From: COE1 sp963596435
GTDB taxonomy: Bacteria; Bacillota; Clostridia; Lachnospirales; Lachnospiraceae
Assembly (NCBI GenBank): GCA_963596435.1
Contig: CAVBMG010000016.1
Location: 1-46,129 of the forward strand
Direction: 5' to 3'
Length of the DNA: 46,129 bases
Program-made: the position numbers and the translations under genes
The notes under the pieces: model-generated
Databases searched by the model: none
Told to the model about the DNA's origin: nothing
Seen by the model: only the letters and a program-made list of their open reading frames with translations
In this document: positions 15,801 through 24,316 of the stretch, in pieces
Layout of the letters: every line of letters begins with the position of its first letter
Position numbering within the stretch: position 1 is the first letter of the stretch

Positions 15801-17126
15801 CTAATCTGATAAAATTGCTTCGATAAAATCCCGACCGCTTGATTTTACAATATCTATCCGGACTTGTAAAGCTTTTTCAATATCGTCTAAAGTATAATCA
15901 TCCAGAAATACAGGTTCTCCGCTTTTCAGAACATTCTGCGGCAAAAGAAGTTTCTCACCAAGATCTCTGTCTTTGAGCTGTGCCATGATATCCTGTCCTG
16001 TAAGAAGACCTGATACTGTGATCATTTCGCCAAAGAAGTCATTTCTGATTGCAATGACATCAATTTGCAGCCCCTCATAACGCTCTTCCATCTGCTTTGC
16101 CATTTGTTTGATGAAACGATAGGCAAGACGCCCTGTAGCAAGTGTGATATGTTTTGCACGCGCCTGTCTGCCATTGATACGGTCCTCTTCCATAGCTTCG
16201 GCAAATTCATCCAGCAAAAGCCGCAGCATTCCTACACCATTTTCCAGCTGTAAATAGCCATCATACTGTTCCTCTGGTGGAAGTTCCTCTTCTGCAAGAA
16301 TATACCATTCGTCGCTGGCATGTACAAAATGTGTGCCATATTCAGGATATATTTTATTTTGCCAGCCGTGAATGATACGCAGTACATCCTGGGCATCTTC
16401 TTTTGTAAAAGGCTCCAGATGAAATAGTCCATCTCTGTATTTGGATAATCCTACAGGAACAACAGATACACTTTCAAGATTAGGAAGATATGCTGACAGA
16501 TCACGAATACTTCTGTCAAGCTCAGCGCCATCATTTACGCCCTTACACAATACGATCTGACCGTTCATGATAATGCCTGCCTGTGCCAGCTTCCATGCCT
16601 TCTCCAGAGCCTGCCCTGCAAAACGGTTGTTGAGCATCTTGCAACGCAGCTCAGGATTAGTTGTCTGGAATGATACGTTGATTGGCGACAGATTATAGCG
16701 GATGATTCTGTCTACGTCTTCATCTGACATATTCGTCAGAGTAACGTAATTTCCCTGCAGGAAAGAAAGTCTGGAATCATCATCTTTAAAATACAGGGTA
16801 TCACGCATGCCCTTAGGCATCTGATCAATAAAGCAGAAAATACATTTGTTATGGCAGGATCTGTAATCATCCATAAGACCATTCTCAAAAGTAATTCCAA
16901 GATCTTCATCGTATCCTTTATCAATCTCCAAAAGCCACTCTTCACCGGAGGGCTTACGCACAAGGATTTCTATATATTCATCCTGTGTATAATACTGGTA
17001 GTCAAAAATATCTTCTATTTTATGCCCATTGATTTCAAGGAGCGCATCTCCAGGAGTAATCTCCATTTCCTCTGCAATACTTCCGGGAAGCACCTTTTCC
17101 ACAATGTGTTCGTTCTTTTTCTTCAT
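15801..17126 (-). CDS. DUF512 radical SAM protein with PDZ domain
   Basis: 441 residues from the ATG at 17126 (AAAGGA upstream); the frame continues upstream into the palindrome without a better start. Residues 5-60 are PDZ-like (VEKVLPGSIAEEMEITPGDALLEINGHKI). C91-x3-C95-x2-C98 (CHNKCIFCF) is the radical SAM cluster site, and the C-terminal half is the DUF512 domain (ITLATGRLAYRFI, GLLTGQDI, LPQNVLK, FLDDYTLDDI). The gene is found next to der in many Clostridia. The substrate is not known; an effect on ribosome or tRNA is an inference from the der link only. Confidence 0.92.
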   Translation of the reverse strand: MKKKNEHIVEKVLPGSIAEEMEITPGDALLEINGHKIEDIFDYQYYTQDEYIEILVRKPSGEEWLLEIDKGYDEDLGITFENGLMDDYRSCHNKCIFCFIDQMPKGMRDTLYFKDDDSRLSFLQGNYVTLTNMSDEDVDRIIRYNLSPINVSFQTTNPELRCKMLNNRFAGQALEKAWKLAQAGIIMNGQIVLCKGVNDGAELDRSIRDLSAYLPNLESVSVVPVGLSKYRDGLFHLEPFTKEDAQDVLRIIHGWQNKIYPEYGTHFVHASDEWYILAEEELPPEEQYDGYLQLENGVGMLRLLLDEFAEAMEEDRINGRQARAKHITLATGRLAYRFIKQMAKQMEERYEGLQIDVIAIRNDFFGEMITVSGLLTGQDIMAQLKDRDLGEKLLLPQNVLKSGEPVFLDDYTLDDIEKALQVRIDIVKSSGRDFIEAILSD

Positions 17127-17150
17127 TTTATTAAGTCCTTTATAGCTTTG

Positions 17151-17191
17151 GTATGATATAAGAATGAGCATAGCTCATTCTTATATCATAC
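17151..17191. repeat. Perfect 19-bp inverted repeat between divergent genes
   Basis: Arms at 17151-17169 and 17173-17191 are exact reverse complements with a 3-base ATA centre; each arm begins GTATGATATAAG from its outer end. It lies 25 bases before the DUF512 ATG and 11 bases before the prs -35 element. On the minus strand the outer arm also offers a TATGAT -10, so a DUF512 transcript might begin with this hairpin. Confidence 0.85.
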
Positions 17192-17201
17192 TAGAATTTT
17201 C

Positions 17202-17230
17202 TTGACGTGTCACTAGCAGAATGATATAAA
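17202..17230 (+). promoter_or_regulatory. Promoter of prs
   Basis: TTGACG (17202-17207), 17 bases, TATAAA (17225-17230). The start point would give a leader of about 60 bases. Confidence 0.7.
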
Positions 17231-17266
17231 ATAATATAGTTAGTGATATCTAAATTACATTATATG

Positions 17267-17282
17267 ATAAGGGTACCCTTAT
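17267..17282. other. 16-bp perfect palindrome in the prs leader
   Basis: ATAAGGGTACCCTTAT reads the same on both strands and ends 4 bases before the ribosome site CTGGAGG of prs. It could be an operator or a small mRNA hairpin. Confidence 0.5.
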
Positions 17283-17297
17283 TTCTGGAGGTTTATC

Positions 17298-18470
17298 ATG
17301 CCAAATTTACATGAGTTGGAAAATGCCATGCCAGTAGCTCCCTTAAAGCTGATCACTCTGCAAAGTGCAGCGGATCTGGGCAGTAAGGTAAATGACTATC
17401 TGGTAGAATTTCGCAGCAGTATTCATAATGTATATAATGAAGATCCTGCTTTTCAGGGCTATTCCGAGAAAAATTATCAGTTAGACTTCAGCGCTCCACG
17501 TTTTAACAGCGGTGAAGGTAAGGTCGTTTTAAATGAGACAGTACGTGGTAAAGATTTATTTATCATCGTTGATGTCTGCAATCACAGTCTTACTTACAAG
17601 ATGAATGGTTATGAGAACCATATGTCTCCTGATAATCATTACCAGGAGTTGAAACGAGTAATTGCTGCTGCAGCAGGCAAGGCTCATAGAATCAATGTGA
17701 TTATGCCTTTCTTATATGAAGGACGTCAGCACAGAAGAACAGGAAGAGAATCTCTTGACTGTGCATTTGCATTTGAAGAATTAAGTGAGATGGGCGTATC
17801 CAATTTCATTACCTTTGACGCTCATGATCCCAGGATTCAAAATGCTGCTCCTTTGAAAGGTTTTGATAATTTTACAGCACATTATCAGTTTGCAAGAGCT
17901 CTTCTGAGCGCAGAGAAAGATCTTGTTATGGATAAAGATCACATTATTGTAATCTCCCCTGATGAAGGTGCGCTGGATCGTGCAATCTATTTTTCAAGTG
18001 TGCTCGGTGCTGATACAGGTATGTTCTACAAGCGTCGTGACTACTCTACTATCGTAAATGGTAAGAATCCTATTGTTGCTCATGAATTCCTTGGAAATGA
18101 TATTCATGGAAAAGACATCATTATCATTGATGATATGATCTCTTCCGGTGACAGTATGATAGATACTTCCAGACAGCTCAAGAAAATGGGTGCAAGACGT
18201 GTATTTATCTGCACGACATTCGGTCTGTTCACCAATGGAATGGATGCTTTTGACAAGGCATATGCAGATGGTATCTTTGACAGAGTTATTACTACGAACC
18301 TTTGCTATCGTCCACCTGAATTATTGACAAAACCATATTATCTGGAAGCTGATATGAGCAAATTCCTTGCTTCTATCATTGACTTTATGAATCATGACTT
18401 ATCCATGGAGAATGTATTGACTCCTACGGAGAAGATTCAAAAGATCCTGACTTTATATAACGAAAAATAA
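17298..18470 (+). CDS. prs: Ribose-phosphate pyrophosphokinase, long form
   Basis: 390 residues, about 75 more than the usual 315. Makes PRPP from ribose 5-phosphate and ATP for nucleotide, His and Trp synthesis. The catalytic flexible loop region GRQHRRTGRESL near 147, TFDAHDPRI near 175, and the PRPP-binding loop IIIIDDMISSGDSM near 275 are present. The N-terminus carries an extra stretch (residues 1-70) and the C-terminus is extended (RPPELLTKPYYLEADMSKF). This long type is seen in Lachnospiraceae and relatives. The only gene in the central region on the plus strand, with its own promoter and terminator. RBS CTGGAGG. Confidence 0.94.
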   Translation: MPNLHELENAMPVAPLKLITLQSAADLGSKVNDYLVEFRSSIHNVYNEDPAFQGYSEKNYQLDFSAPRFNSGEGKVVLNETVRGKDLFIIVDVCNHSLTYKMNGYENHMSPDNHYQELKRVIAAAAGKAHRINVIMPFLYEGRQHRRTGRESLDCAFAFEELSEMGVSNFITFDAHDPRIQNAAPLKGFDNFTAHYQFARALLSAEKDLVMDKDHIIVISPDEGALDRAIYFSSVLGADTGMFYKRRDYSTIVNGKNPIVAHEFLGNDIHGKDIIIIDDMISSGDSMIDTSRQLKKMGARRVFICTTFGLFTNGMDAFDKAYADGIFDRVITTNLCYRPPELLTKPYYLEADMSKFLASIIDFMNHDLSMENVLTPTEKIQKILTLYNEK

Positions 18471-18473
18471 ATA

Positions 18474-18518
18474 AAAAAATCCAACCACTAATGAGTATCT
18501 CAAGTGGTTGGATTTTTT
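18474..18518. terminator. Bidirectional terminator between prs and tyrS
   Basis: AAAAAATCCAACCACT pairs exactly with AGTGGTTGGATTTTTT, giving T runs on both strands between the convergent genes. Confidence 0.9.
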
Positions 18519-18535
18519 ATTTCACAGTATTTTGA

Positions 18536-19759
18536 TTAAGCCAAAGTAATCTTCTGGAAACTCTTCTTACCCTTCTTGATTACAAATTCTTCGGCGAATA
18601 CAGCTTTTTCGTAAGTGGTCTTGATGTCTGTAACCTTCTCGCCATTTACAGTTACGCCGCCCTGTTCTACGGCTCTTCTTGCTTCTGAACGGGATGCTGT
18701 CATTCCGGCTTTTACAAGAATAGACATGATATCAATGCTGCCATCAGCAAAATCTTCATCAGCTAATGCTGTTGTAGGCATATTCTCATGATTACCATTA
18801 CCTGCGAATAATGCAGCAGATGCTTCTTTAGCCTTCTGTGCTTCTTCTTCGCCATGTACCAGCTTGGTTAATTCAAATGCAAGGATTTCCTTTGCCTTAT
18901 TTAACTGACTGCCTTCCCAGCTTTCCATAGCCACGATTTCTTCCAATGGCAGGAAAGTAAGCATCTTCAGACACTTGATAACATCAGCATCAGCTACATT
19001 TCTCCAGTACTGGAAGAATTCGTAAGGAGATGTCTTTTCAGAATCGAGCCATACAGCACCTGACTCTGTCTTACCCATCTTCTTGCCTTCAGAATTAAGC
19101 AGAAGATTAATTGTCATAGCGTATGCATCTTTGCCTAACTTACGACGGATCAGTTCTGTACCACCAAGCATGTTGCTCCACTGATCATCACCACCGAACT
19201 GCATATTACATCCGTATTTCTGGAAAAGGGTGTAGAAATCGTAGCTCTGCATGATCATGTAGTTGAACTCCAGGAAGCTTAATCCTCTCTCCATACGCTG
19301 TTTGTAACACTCAGCTGTCAACATACGGTTTACAGAGAAATGAGCACCAACTTCACGCAGTAATTCAATATAGTTCAGGTTCATAAGCCAGTCAGCGTTG
19401 TTGACCATCAATGCCTTGTCTTCTCCAAAGTCGATAAAACGGCTCATCTGCTTCTTGAAGCAGTCGCAGTTGTGCTGAATATCTTCTTTGGTCAGCATCT
19501 TACGCATATCTGTCTTACCAGATGGGTCGCCGACCATACCTGTACCGCCACCGATCAATGCGATAGGCTTATTGCCAGCCATCTGTAAACGCTTCATCAG
19601 GCAAAGAGCCATGAAATGTCCTACATGAAGGCTGTCTGCCGTAGGGTCAAAGCCAATGTAAAAAGTAGCTTTACCATTGTTGATTAATTCTTTGATTTCT
19701 TCTTCATCTGTGACCTGTGCAATCAATCCACGAGCCACAAGTTCGTCATAAACTGTCAT
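18536..19759 (-). CDS. tyrS: Tyrosyl-tRNA synthetase
   Basis: 407 residues from the ATG at 19759 (GGAAGG 7-8 bases upstream); the longer open frame runs back into the T-box terminator and is not coding. Class I synthetase: HIGH motif as HVGH at residues 45-48, Tyr pocket FNYMIMQSYDF and FGGDDQWSNMLGG, KMSKS-type loop as KKMGKT near 230, and a C-terminal S4 RNA-binding domain (SRSEARRAVEQGGVTVNGEKV). Controlled by the T-box leader just upstream. Confidence 0.97.
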   Translation of the reverse strand: MTVYDELVARGLIAQVTDEEEIKELINNGKATFYIGFDPTADSLHVGHFMALCLMKRLQMAGNKPIALIGGGTGMVGDPSGKTDMRKMLTKEDIQHNCDCFKKQMSRFIDFGEDKALMVNNADWLMNLNYIELLREVGAHFSVNRMLTAECYKQRMERGLSFLEFNYMIMQSYDFYTLFQKYGCNMQFGGDDQWSNMLGGTELIRRKLGKDAYAMTINLLLNSEGKKMGKTESGAVWLDSEKTSPYEFFQYWRNVADADVIKCLKMLTFLPLEEIVAMESWEGSQLNKAKEILAFELTKLVHGEEEAQKAKEASAALFAGNGNHENMPTTALADEDFADGSIDIMSILVKAGMTASRSEARRAVEQGGVTVNGEKVTDIKTTYEKAVFAEEFVIKKGKKSFQKITLA

Positions 19760-19854
19760 TTTCTTACCTTCCTCTTCTGCACTGTCCTTATATGATTTTT
19801 CACGCTGATTTCCATACAGTGCTATGGAAATCCCGGAACTGTCAGGGAAATAAG

Positions 19855-20145
19855 AATAAAAAAATCCTCGTTCCCTGTATAAAAACAAAGGACGAGGTTA
19901 AACCCGTGTTACCACCTTTATTCACATAAAGCTCACGCCTTATGCCTTAGTAAGTACGATTCCATATCAGAACGATACTCTCCCACTCTAACGTGCGGGT
20001 ATCCGTCACAGCCTACTCTGCTATACATTTCGGTGTGCAGCTCCAAGAGGTATTCACATATATGTTCACTTGCGCCTCTCATCAACCGGCTGCTTTCTGT
20101 AAGTATCTGATATATGCTACTTATTCTTTTCATTGCCTTTCAATA
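19855..20145 (-). promoter_or_regulatory. Tyrosine T-box leader of tyrS
   Basis: The T-box core on the minus strand reads AAGGTGGTAACACGGG (19904-19919), which pairs with the tRNA acceptor end. The terminator CCTCGTCC ... GGAACGAGG with a following T7 run spans about 19858-19896. In stem I the specifier loop contains GAATACC; the codon TAC (20050-20052) calls tRNA-Tyr, matching the gene. Upstream GGTTGATGAGAGG is the usual stem I loop. When uncharged tRNA-Tyr binds, the antiterminator forms and tyrS is read. This element fills the gap 19760-20162. Confidence 0.93.
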
Positions 20146-20151
20146 AATGTG

Positions 20152-20180
20152 ATTATAGCGTGTTATTTTGGGTTTGTCAA
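20152..20180 (-). promoter_or_regulatory. Consensus promoter of the tyrS T-box
   Basis: TTGACA (20175-20180), 17 bases, TATAAT (20152-20157): a perfect match. The -35 element is inside the last codons (Leu-Thr) of the upstream flippase-like gene. Confidence 0.85.
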
Positions 20181-21197
20181 CGCCAAAGTTATATTAAAAT
20201 GTTTCCAGATTGCTGCTATCATTGAAAATATCAACAAAAAGTAGAAATTCATGGCTCTGCATACCAGCATGGAAGGAATCAGAAGCTCTGAACCAAAAAC
20301 AGGGATAAAAACTGCTCTGTACATAAGTTCCGTGATTCCCTGTGCACCAGGTACAGGAAGCATATCAACAGCAATGTAGACACATGCCTGCAACAAGATT
20401 ACGGTATATATTGGAGTCGTATGTAATCCAAATCCCATATATACGACACCAGTCAACAGGAATACTGTACTGCGTTGCAGAAAAGTCATTGCCAATATGA
20501 TAAGGATTTTTCTGTAATTATGCTGTAGGAAAACAACCGCACAACGGTAATTCTCAATAAACTGCTCCATCTGGCTCAGTCTGTTTCCATTTGCTTTTAA
20601 AATTTTCAAATGCACCAGCAGGTTATCTATTCTCCCGGCAATATGTCTGATTATTTCAGGTTGCAGCATAACCGTACCAATCATCACGACCAGCAGTATA
20701 TTCAGTCCGATTCCTACAAGATACAAATAATAATAATTTCCAAGATAGAGATGTAATGATTTATGCCAGCCAACCATAATCCCAATACCAATCAGAACCA
20801 GAACGAATTTATATGCAAGAGCGACAGTCATAAGAACAACCGTACTGTCAGCAGTACGATTGCCATCCTTTTGCATATAATATAACTGCATAGGCTGTCC
20901 GCCGGTTGCCGATGGAGTGATTCCTGAATAGAAAAATCCGATAAATGAATATTGTATACATCGTGGCAGGCTGCTCGAACTGCCTAATCCATGGAGAAGA
21001 TACCATATCATACTTCCTTCAAGACATACAAACATGATTCCAAGCCCAAAGGCAAGGATTGCATAACTTATCCGTATCTGTCTGACTGCATCCAGAATCT
21101 GTAGTGGATTTTGCTGATAGAAAAAGGTGTAAAAGGTCAATGCCATTACGCCAAGAAAGAGCAATATTTCTGCTATTCTCTTTGTGTTAGCCTTCAT
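20163..21197 (-). CDS. LPG-synthase transmembrane-domain (YbhN/UPF0104) flippase-like protein
   Basis: 344 residues with about eight membrane segments. The family signature SGITPSATGGQPMQLYYM lies near residue 95 and LPVPGAQGITELMYRA near 285. These are hallmarks of the lysylphosphatidylglycerol synthase transmembrane family (PF03706), the membrane half of MprF, here without the tRNA-dependent aminoacyltransferase domain. Such stand-alone proteins are thought to move or modify lipid-linked compounds. It overlaps the preceding gene by 11 bases and is the last of a three-gene envelope operon. Confidence 0.88.
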   Translation of the reverse strand: MKANTKRIAEILLFLGVMALTFYTFFYQQNPLQILDAVRQIRISYAILAFGLGIMFVCLEGSMIWYLLHGLGSSSSLPRCIQYSFIGFFYSGITPSATGGQPMQLYYMQKDGNRTADSTVVLMTVALAYKFVLVLIGIGIMVGWHKSLHLYLGNYYYLYLVGIGLNILLVVMIGTVMLQPEIIRHIAGRIDNLLVHLKILKANGNRLSQMEQFIENYRCAVVFLQHNYRKILIILAMTFLQRSTVFLLTGVVYMGFGLHTTPIYTVILLQACVYIAVDMLPVPGAQGITELMYRAVFIPVFGSELLIPSMLVCRAMNFYFLLIFSMIAAIWKHFNITLALTNPK

Positions 21198-21786
21198 ATT
21201 TTACCACTCCTGTTGTATAGACATTTCTATCAGATACCAATTCACGTAACGCTCCTTCAAAAATAACTTCTTTCTCCTGATATTCCATGAAATCTCTGGG
21301 AGTTACCAGTGAAAAATGTTTATCAAAACGCAAAATGCCTGCTTCTTCCAATAATCTGGCAAGAAAAGAGGAACAGGTATAATGTCCTTTTTGATAAAAG
21401 GGAATATTACACAAAAGAAAGGGTAATCCAAGAACTGTATAATGAATATGATAATGGTCCTTCATACATTGATGTAATATTTCTTTTATGTACTCTTTCT
21501 GCTGTATACTGCATGGTATCCTGCAGATCATATATTCGGCATTGGGAAATACCCGCAGGATTTTGTCTTTTTCTTCCTGCTCAAATCCGGCAAGGATAGG
21601 GATTGCCGGATTCCTGCGTCCTACGCTGTAGGCTTCCTCCAGCCCTTCGTCCAGACCAAGCACCACATGGACATATTTCTGTTCGATCACTCGTCGGATC
21701 ATAGATGCAAAAAGTCCCGGAGTGGATACAAAACCAATATAAATGTATGTCTGTTCTTTATTGAAATTTGTATATTCTGTTTGCAA
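21187..21786 (-). CDS. Papain/NlpC-like (YiiX-type) protein
   Basis: 199 residues from a TTG at 21786, supported by GGAGG 8 bases upstream. It resembles the permuted papain-like YiiX/NlpC-P60 proteins: H40 in KYVHVVLGLDEGLEEAYSVGRR (His and family-type YSVGR strand), then C138 in GHYTCSSFLARLLEEAGI, where a Cys followed by Ser-Ser and a helix is typical. No signal peptide, so it would be cytoplasmic, which is unusual for a wall peptidase. It could cleave an amide or ester in a lipid or glycan precursor. It overlaps both neighbours (29 and 11 bases). Confidence 0.65.
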   Translation of the reverse strand: MQTEYTNFNKEQTYIYIGFVSTPGLFASMIRRVIEQKYVHVVLGLDEGLEEAYSVGRRNPAIPILAGFEQEEKDKILRVFPNAEYMICRIPCSIQQKEYIKEILHQCMKDHYHIHYTVLGLPFLLCNIPFYQKGHYTCSSFLARLLEEAGILRFDKHFSLVTPRDFMEYQEKEVIFEGALRELVSDRNVYTTGVVKYEG

Positions 21787-22819
21787 GTCTGTATCCTCCT
21801 ATCGTGATTTTACCGCCCAGCCGACCCGGCAGATAGGTCAATCCACTGATGGTACGGTATTTGAGTCGATAATATAGACCAACATTTTCACATTTTATCT
21901 CTTCCCATAATTGTGTGCGTTTCTCATAGGCTTCCTGCGTATGGATAAGTAACAGATGGATGGAGGATATTGCCATCATAATAGAAATATTTCTACACAT
22001 ATATTTGGCAAGCTTCGGGTAATGCGCTGCCACAGCATCCAGATCAACGCAGTGGGATACCCATTTTGTTACAAAAATCTGTTGATCGATTCTCTTCATC
22101 AATACCTTTTCATTCACAGACTGGTCATCACGCCCCAGGTAATAGTGATACAGATCAATGTCCATATAGTAAATGTTTTCCACATAAGGTAAAGGCTCAT
22201 AGGCAAAGATATTATCCACGTAAAAAGTATGCTCTGGCAGTTTAATATCGGCTTTTCTGAGGATATCTGTCCGAAAGACGAGCGCATGCATCACAAGATA
22301 TTGTGATGGACGGAAGCTTTTGATCTGATTCCAGTTGCACATGCGTCCTTTGGGAAAAACATTCTCGTATCTCATAGTCTGTTTGACACCCTGATCCAGA
22401 TGATCATAGATATAATTACAGATAAACAGGTCAGGGATTGTTATATAAGGTGCTCTCTCCCTGCACTCTGCAAAATTGGCGATCTCAGTCAGAAGCTTCT
22501 CATAGGCATCTGCATCCAGCCAGTCATCAGAATCTACAACCTTAAAATATTTACCTGTAGCTGCTGTAAGTCCGGCATTGACACCAGATCCGTGACCACC
22601 ATTTTCTTTATGTATTACCTTGACGATATTGCTGTAATTTGCTGCGTACTGGTCTGCAATTTCACCTGTCGCATCCGTTGACCCATCATCTACAATAATA
22701 ATCTCTACTTTGTCTCCACCACGCACCAGAGAATCCAGGCATCTTCTCATATAATCCTGTGAATTGTAACAAGGTACGGTTATTGTTAATAATTTCTGTA
22801 TTTTATGATTCATATTCAT
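21758..22819 (-). CDS. Family 2 glycosyltransferase
   Basis: 353 residues from the ATG at 22819 (GAGG 7 bases upstream; the earlier ATG at 22825 is too close to it). N-terminal GT-A fold: LTITVPCYNSQDYMRRCLDSL, IIIVDDGSTDATGE, and KVVDSDDWLDADAY with the DxD-type metal motif. No transmembrane segment is evident. It probably transfers a sugar to a lipid or protein acceptor at the inner face of the membrane. First gene of the operon with the papain-like and flippase-like proteins. No clear promoter was found in the AT-rich stretch upstream. Confidence 0.9.
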   Translation of the reverse strand: MNMNHKIQKLLTITVPCYNSQDYMRRCLDSLVRGGDKVEIIIVDDGSTDATGEIADQYAANYSNIVKVIHKENGGHGSGVNAGLTAATGKYFKVVDSDDWLDADAYEKLLTEIANFAECRERAPYITIPDLFICNYIYDHLDQGVKQTMRYENVFPKGRMCNWNQIKSFRPSQYLVMHALVFRTDILRKADIKLPEHTFYVDNIFAYEPLPYVENIYYMDIDLYHYYLGRDDQSVNEKVLMKRIDQQIFVTKWVSHCVDLDAVAAHYPKLAKYMCRNISIMMAISSIHLLLIHTQEAYEKRTQLWEEIKCENVGLYYRLKYRTISGLTYLPGRLGGKITIGGYRLANRIYKFQ

Positions 22820-22951
22820 TCTCATTCCTCTTCCTGATGTTTGTTACATCATAGCATTCATAAATAAACAGAAAATAAACGCGCATTTAATTCTACATTA
22901 ATTAATAACGTATTTATTCTTAATTTTTCTTCATTTTTTGACCAGAGAAAT

Positions 22952-22990
22952 AAAAAAAGCCAAGCCACAGAACGTATTCTGTGACCTGAC
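22952..22990 (-). terminator. Terminator of the pgeF gene group
   Basis: CACAGAA, loop CGTA, TTCTGTG, extended by GC-rich flanks (GCCAAGC/ACCTGAC, partly mismatched), then T7 on the minus strand. Confidence 0.8.
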
Positions 22991-23013
22991 ATATGAAATA
23001 AGAATCAGATTAT

Positions 23014-23904
23014 TTATTTTAACATAAGAAAAGCACCCAGATTGCCTCTCCTGCCATGACTGGCTCTATGACTGAAAAGGAACTGTGGATTGCAGCAGGT
23101 ACAGATATCTGTAACCGCAATCTGTTCCGCAGGGATTCCAGCCTCACGCATAACGCAGTAATTCGCATACCATAGATTCAGCTGATATTTGCCATTACCC
23201 TTATCCTGCAAAAGACAATTGTCTATGTCTGCCTCTGTAATCTCCTGCTGATAACGCTGTAAATATTCCACTGCCAACTGTCTGTCTGGTGTAAACTGTT
23301 TGGCAAAAGCCACAGCAACTTCCTCGCTCACTTCATAACAGCTCTGGCAAATAGAAGGCCCTATTGCCGCCTGCACATCTTCTGGTCTGGTTCCAAATGC
23401 ATGACTCATGGAGTCAATTGTCTTCTGCCCCATTCTTCCAACTGTTCCTCTCCAGCCAGAATGAGCAAGTCCTATCGCATGATGCACAGGGTCTACAAAA
23501 TAAAGTGGCACACAATCAGCAAAGAAGCAGGCTAACAAAATGCCTGATTCATTTGTAATCAGCCCATCTATATCAGAATAATCTTTATCCCGTGTTACAC
23601 CTTTTCCCTTATCTGCACTGCTCACTCTGCGCACATTGGTTGTATGAGTCTGATGAGACGCTACCACATCATCAGGTGTGCAGTCCATAATCGCTGTAAA
23701 TCTCCGATAATTCTCCATCACAGCCAACGGATCATCATTACGTGAAAAACTCAGATTCATAGAAGCAAACTCGCCTTTGCTCACACCACCTAATCTGGTA
23801 GAAAATCCCTGTTGTATGATTCCTGTCTGTTCCAGATTATCAAACGTAATATAAGTGACACTTGTGTCAGAAATTAGTTTTTCCTTTATATTACAAGTAT
23901 TCAA
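23014..23904 (-). CDS. pgeF: Peptidoglycan editing factor (YfiH/laccase-domain family)
   Basis: 296 residues if started at the TTG at 23904, which follows AAAGGG by 4 bases and gives the usual short lead before GFSTRLGGVS; ATGs at 24021, 24006 and 23985 lie inside yraN and have no convincing ribosome site. Family motifs: SHQTHTTNV, the ACFFADCVPLYF block with a Cys ligand, GLAHSGWRGTV with a His ligand, and AIGPSICQSCYEV. In E. coli this purine-nucleoside-phosphorylase-fold enzyme removes wrongly built UDP-MurNAc-Ser species. Last gene of the rplS-to-pgeF stretch, followed by a strong terminator. Confidence 0.9.
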   Translation of the reverse strand: MNTCNIKEKLISDTSVTYITFDNLEQTGIIQQGFSTRLGGVSKGEFASMNLSFSRNDDPLAVMENYRRFTAIMDCTPDDVVASHQTHTTNVRRVSSADKGKGVTRDKDYSDIDGLITNESGILLACFFADCVPLYFVDPVHHAIGLAHSGWRGTVGRMGQKTIDSMSHAFGTRPEDVQAAIGPSICQSCYEVSEEVAVAFAKQFTPDRQLAVEYLQRYQQEITEADIDNCLLQDKGNGKYQLNLWYANYCVMREAGIPAEQIAVTDICTCCNPQFLFSHRASHGRRGNLGAFLMLK

Positions 23905-23962
23905 TTGTCCCTTTCTGATTATATTCAATTCTCTATTTATCTCCTCTTTAAAATCTTGCCAG

Positions 23963-24316
23963 TTACCACAAATGCTCAAATGCATTCTGATGCCATATGA
24001 CTTCATCACCACAAAAAGCAATCACATCATAACGTATCGGCGTAAATTCGCCAATTCCATGCGTCATTCTGTAATAATCTGCTACACGACAGATATTTTG
24101 CCTTTTTCGGTAATTTACAGCTTCCTCCGGGGCTCCTTTACGTGTATCTTTACGGTATTTCACCTCTACGAACACCAGATAATCCCCATCACGGGCAATC
24201 AGATCTATTTCACCTTTACGATTTCGGTAGTTCAATTCCAGAACATGAGCACCCTTAGCCTGTAGATACTGTGCTGCCTTTTGCTCATATTCGCTTCCCG
24301 TCTGCCTTTTGTTCAT
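23963..24316 (-). CDS. yraN: YraN family (UPF0102) nuclease-fold protein
   Basis: 117 residues from the ATG at 24316 (MNKRQTGSEYEQKA fits other YraN starts; an ATG three codons earlier is possible). Small endonuclease-like fold with GEIDLIARDGDYLVFVEVKYR at residues 36-56, the PD-(D/E)XK-type core. It overlaps the FlhB-like gene by 32 bases. The natural substrate is not established; in other bacteria it neighbours rnhB and rsmI. Confidence 0.92.
   Translation of the reverse strand: MNKRQTGSEYEQKAAQYLQAKGAHVLELNYRNRKGEIDLIARDGDYLVFVEVKYRKDTRKGAPEEAVNYRKRQNICRVADYYRMTHGIGEFTPIRYDVIAFCGDEVIWHQNAFEHLW

Noticed and set aside
19933..20133. Minus-strand frame of 66 codons upstream of tyrS
   Set aside because: It is the T-box leader RNA; specifier, T-box core and terminator explain the sequence.
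22826..23013. Promoter for the glycosyltransferase operon
   Set aside because: A TATGAT exists near 22850 but no acceptable -35 at the right distance; too weak to list.
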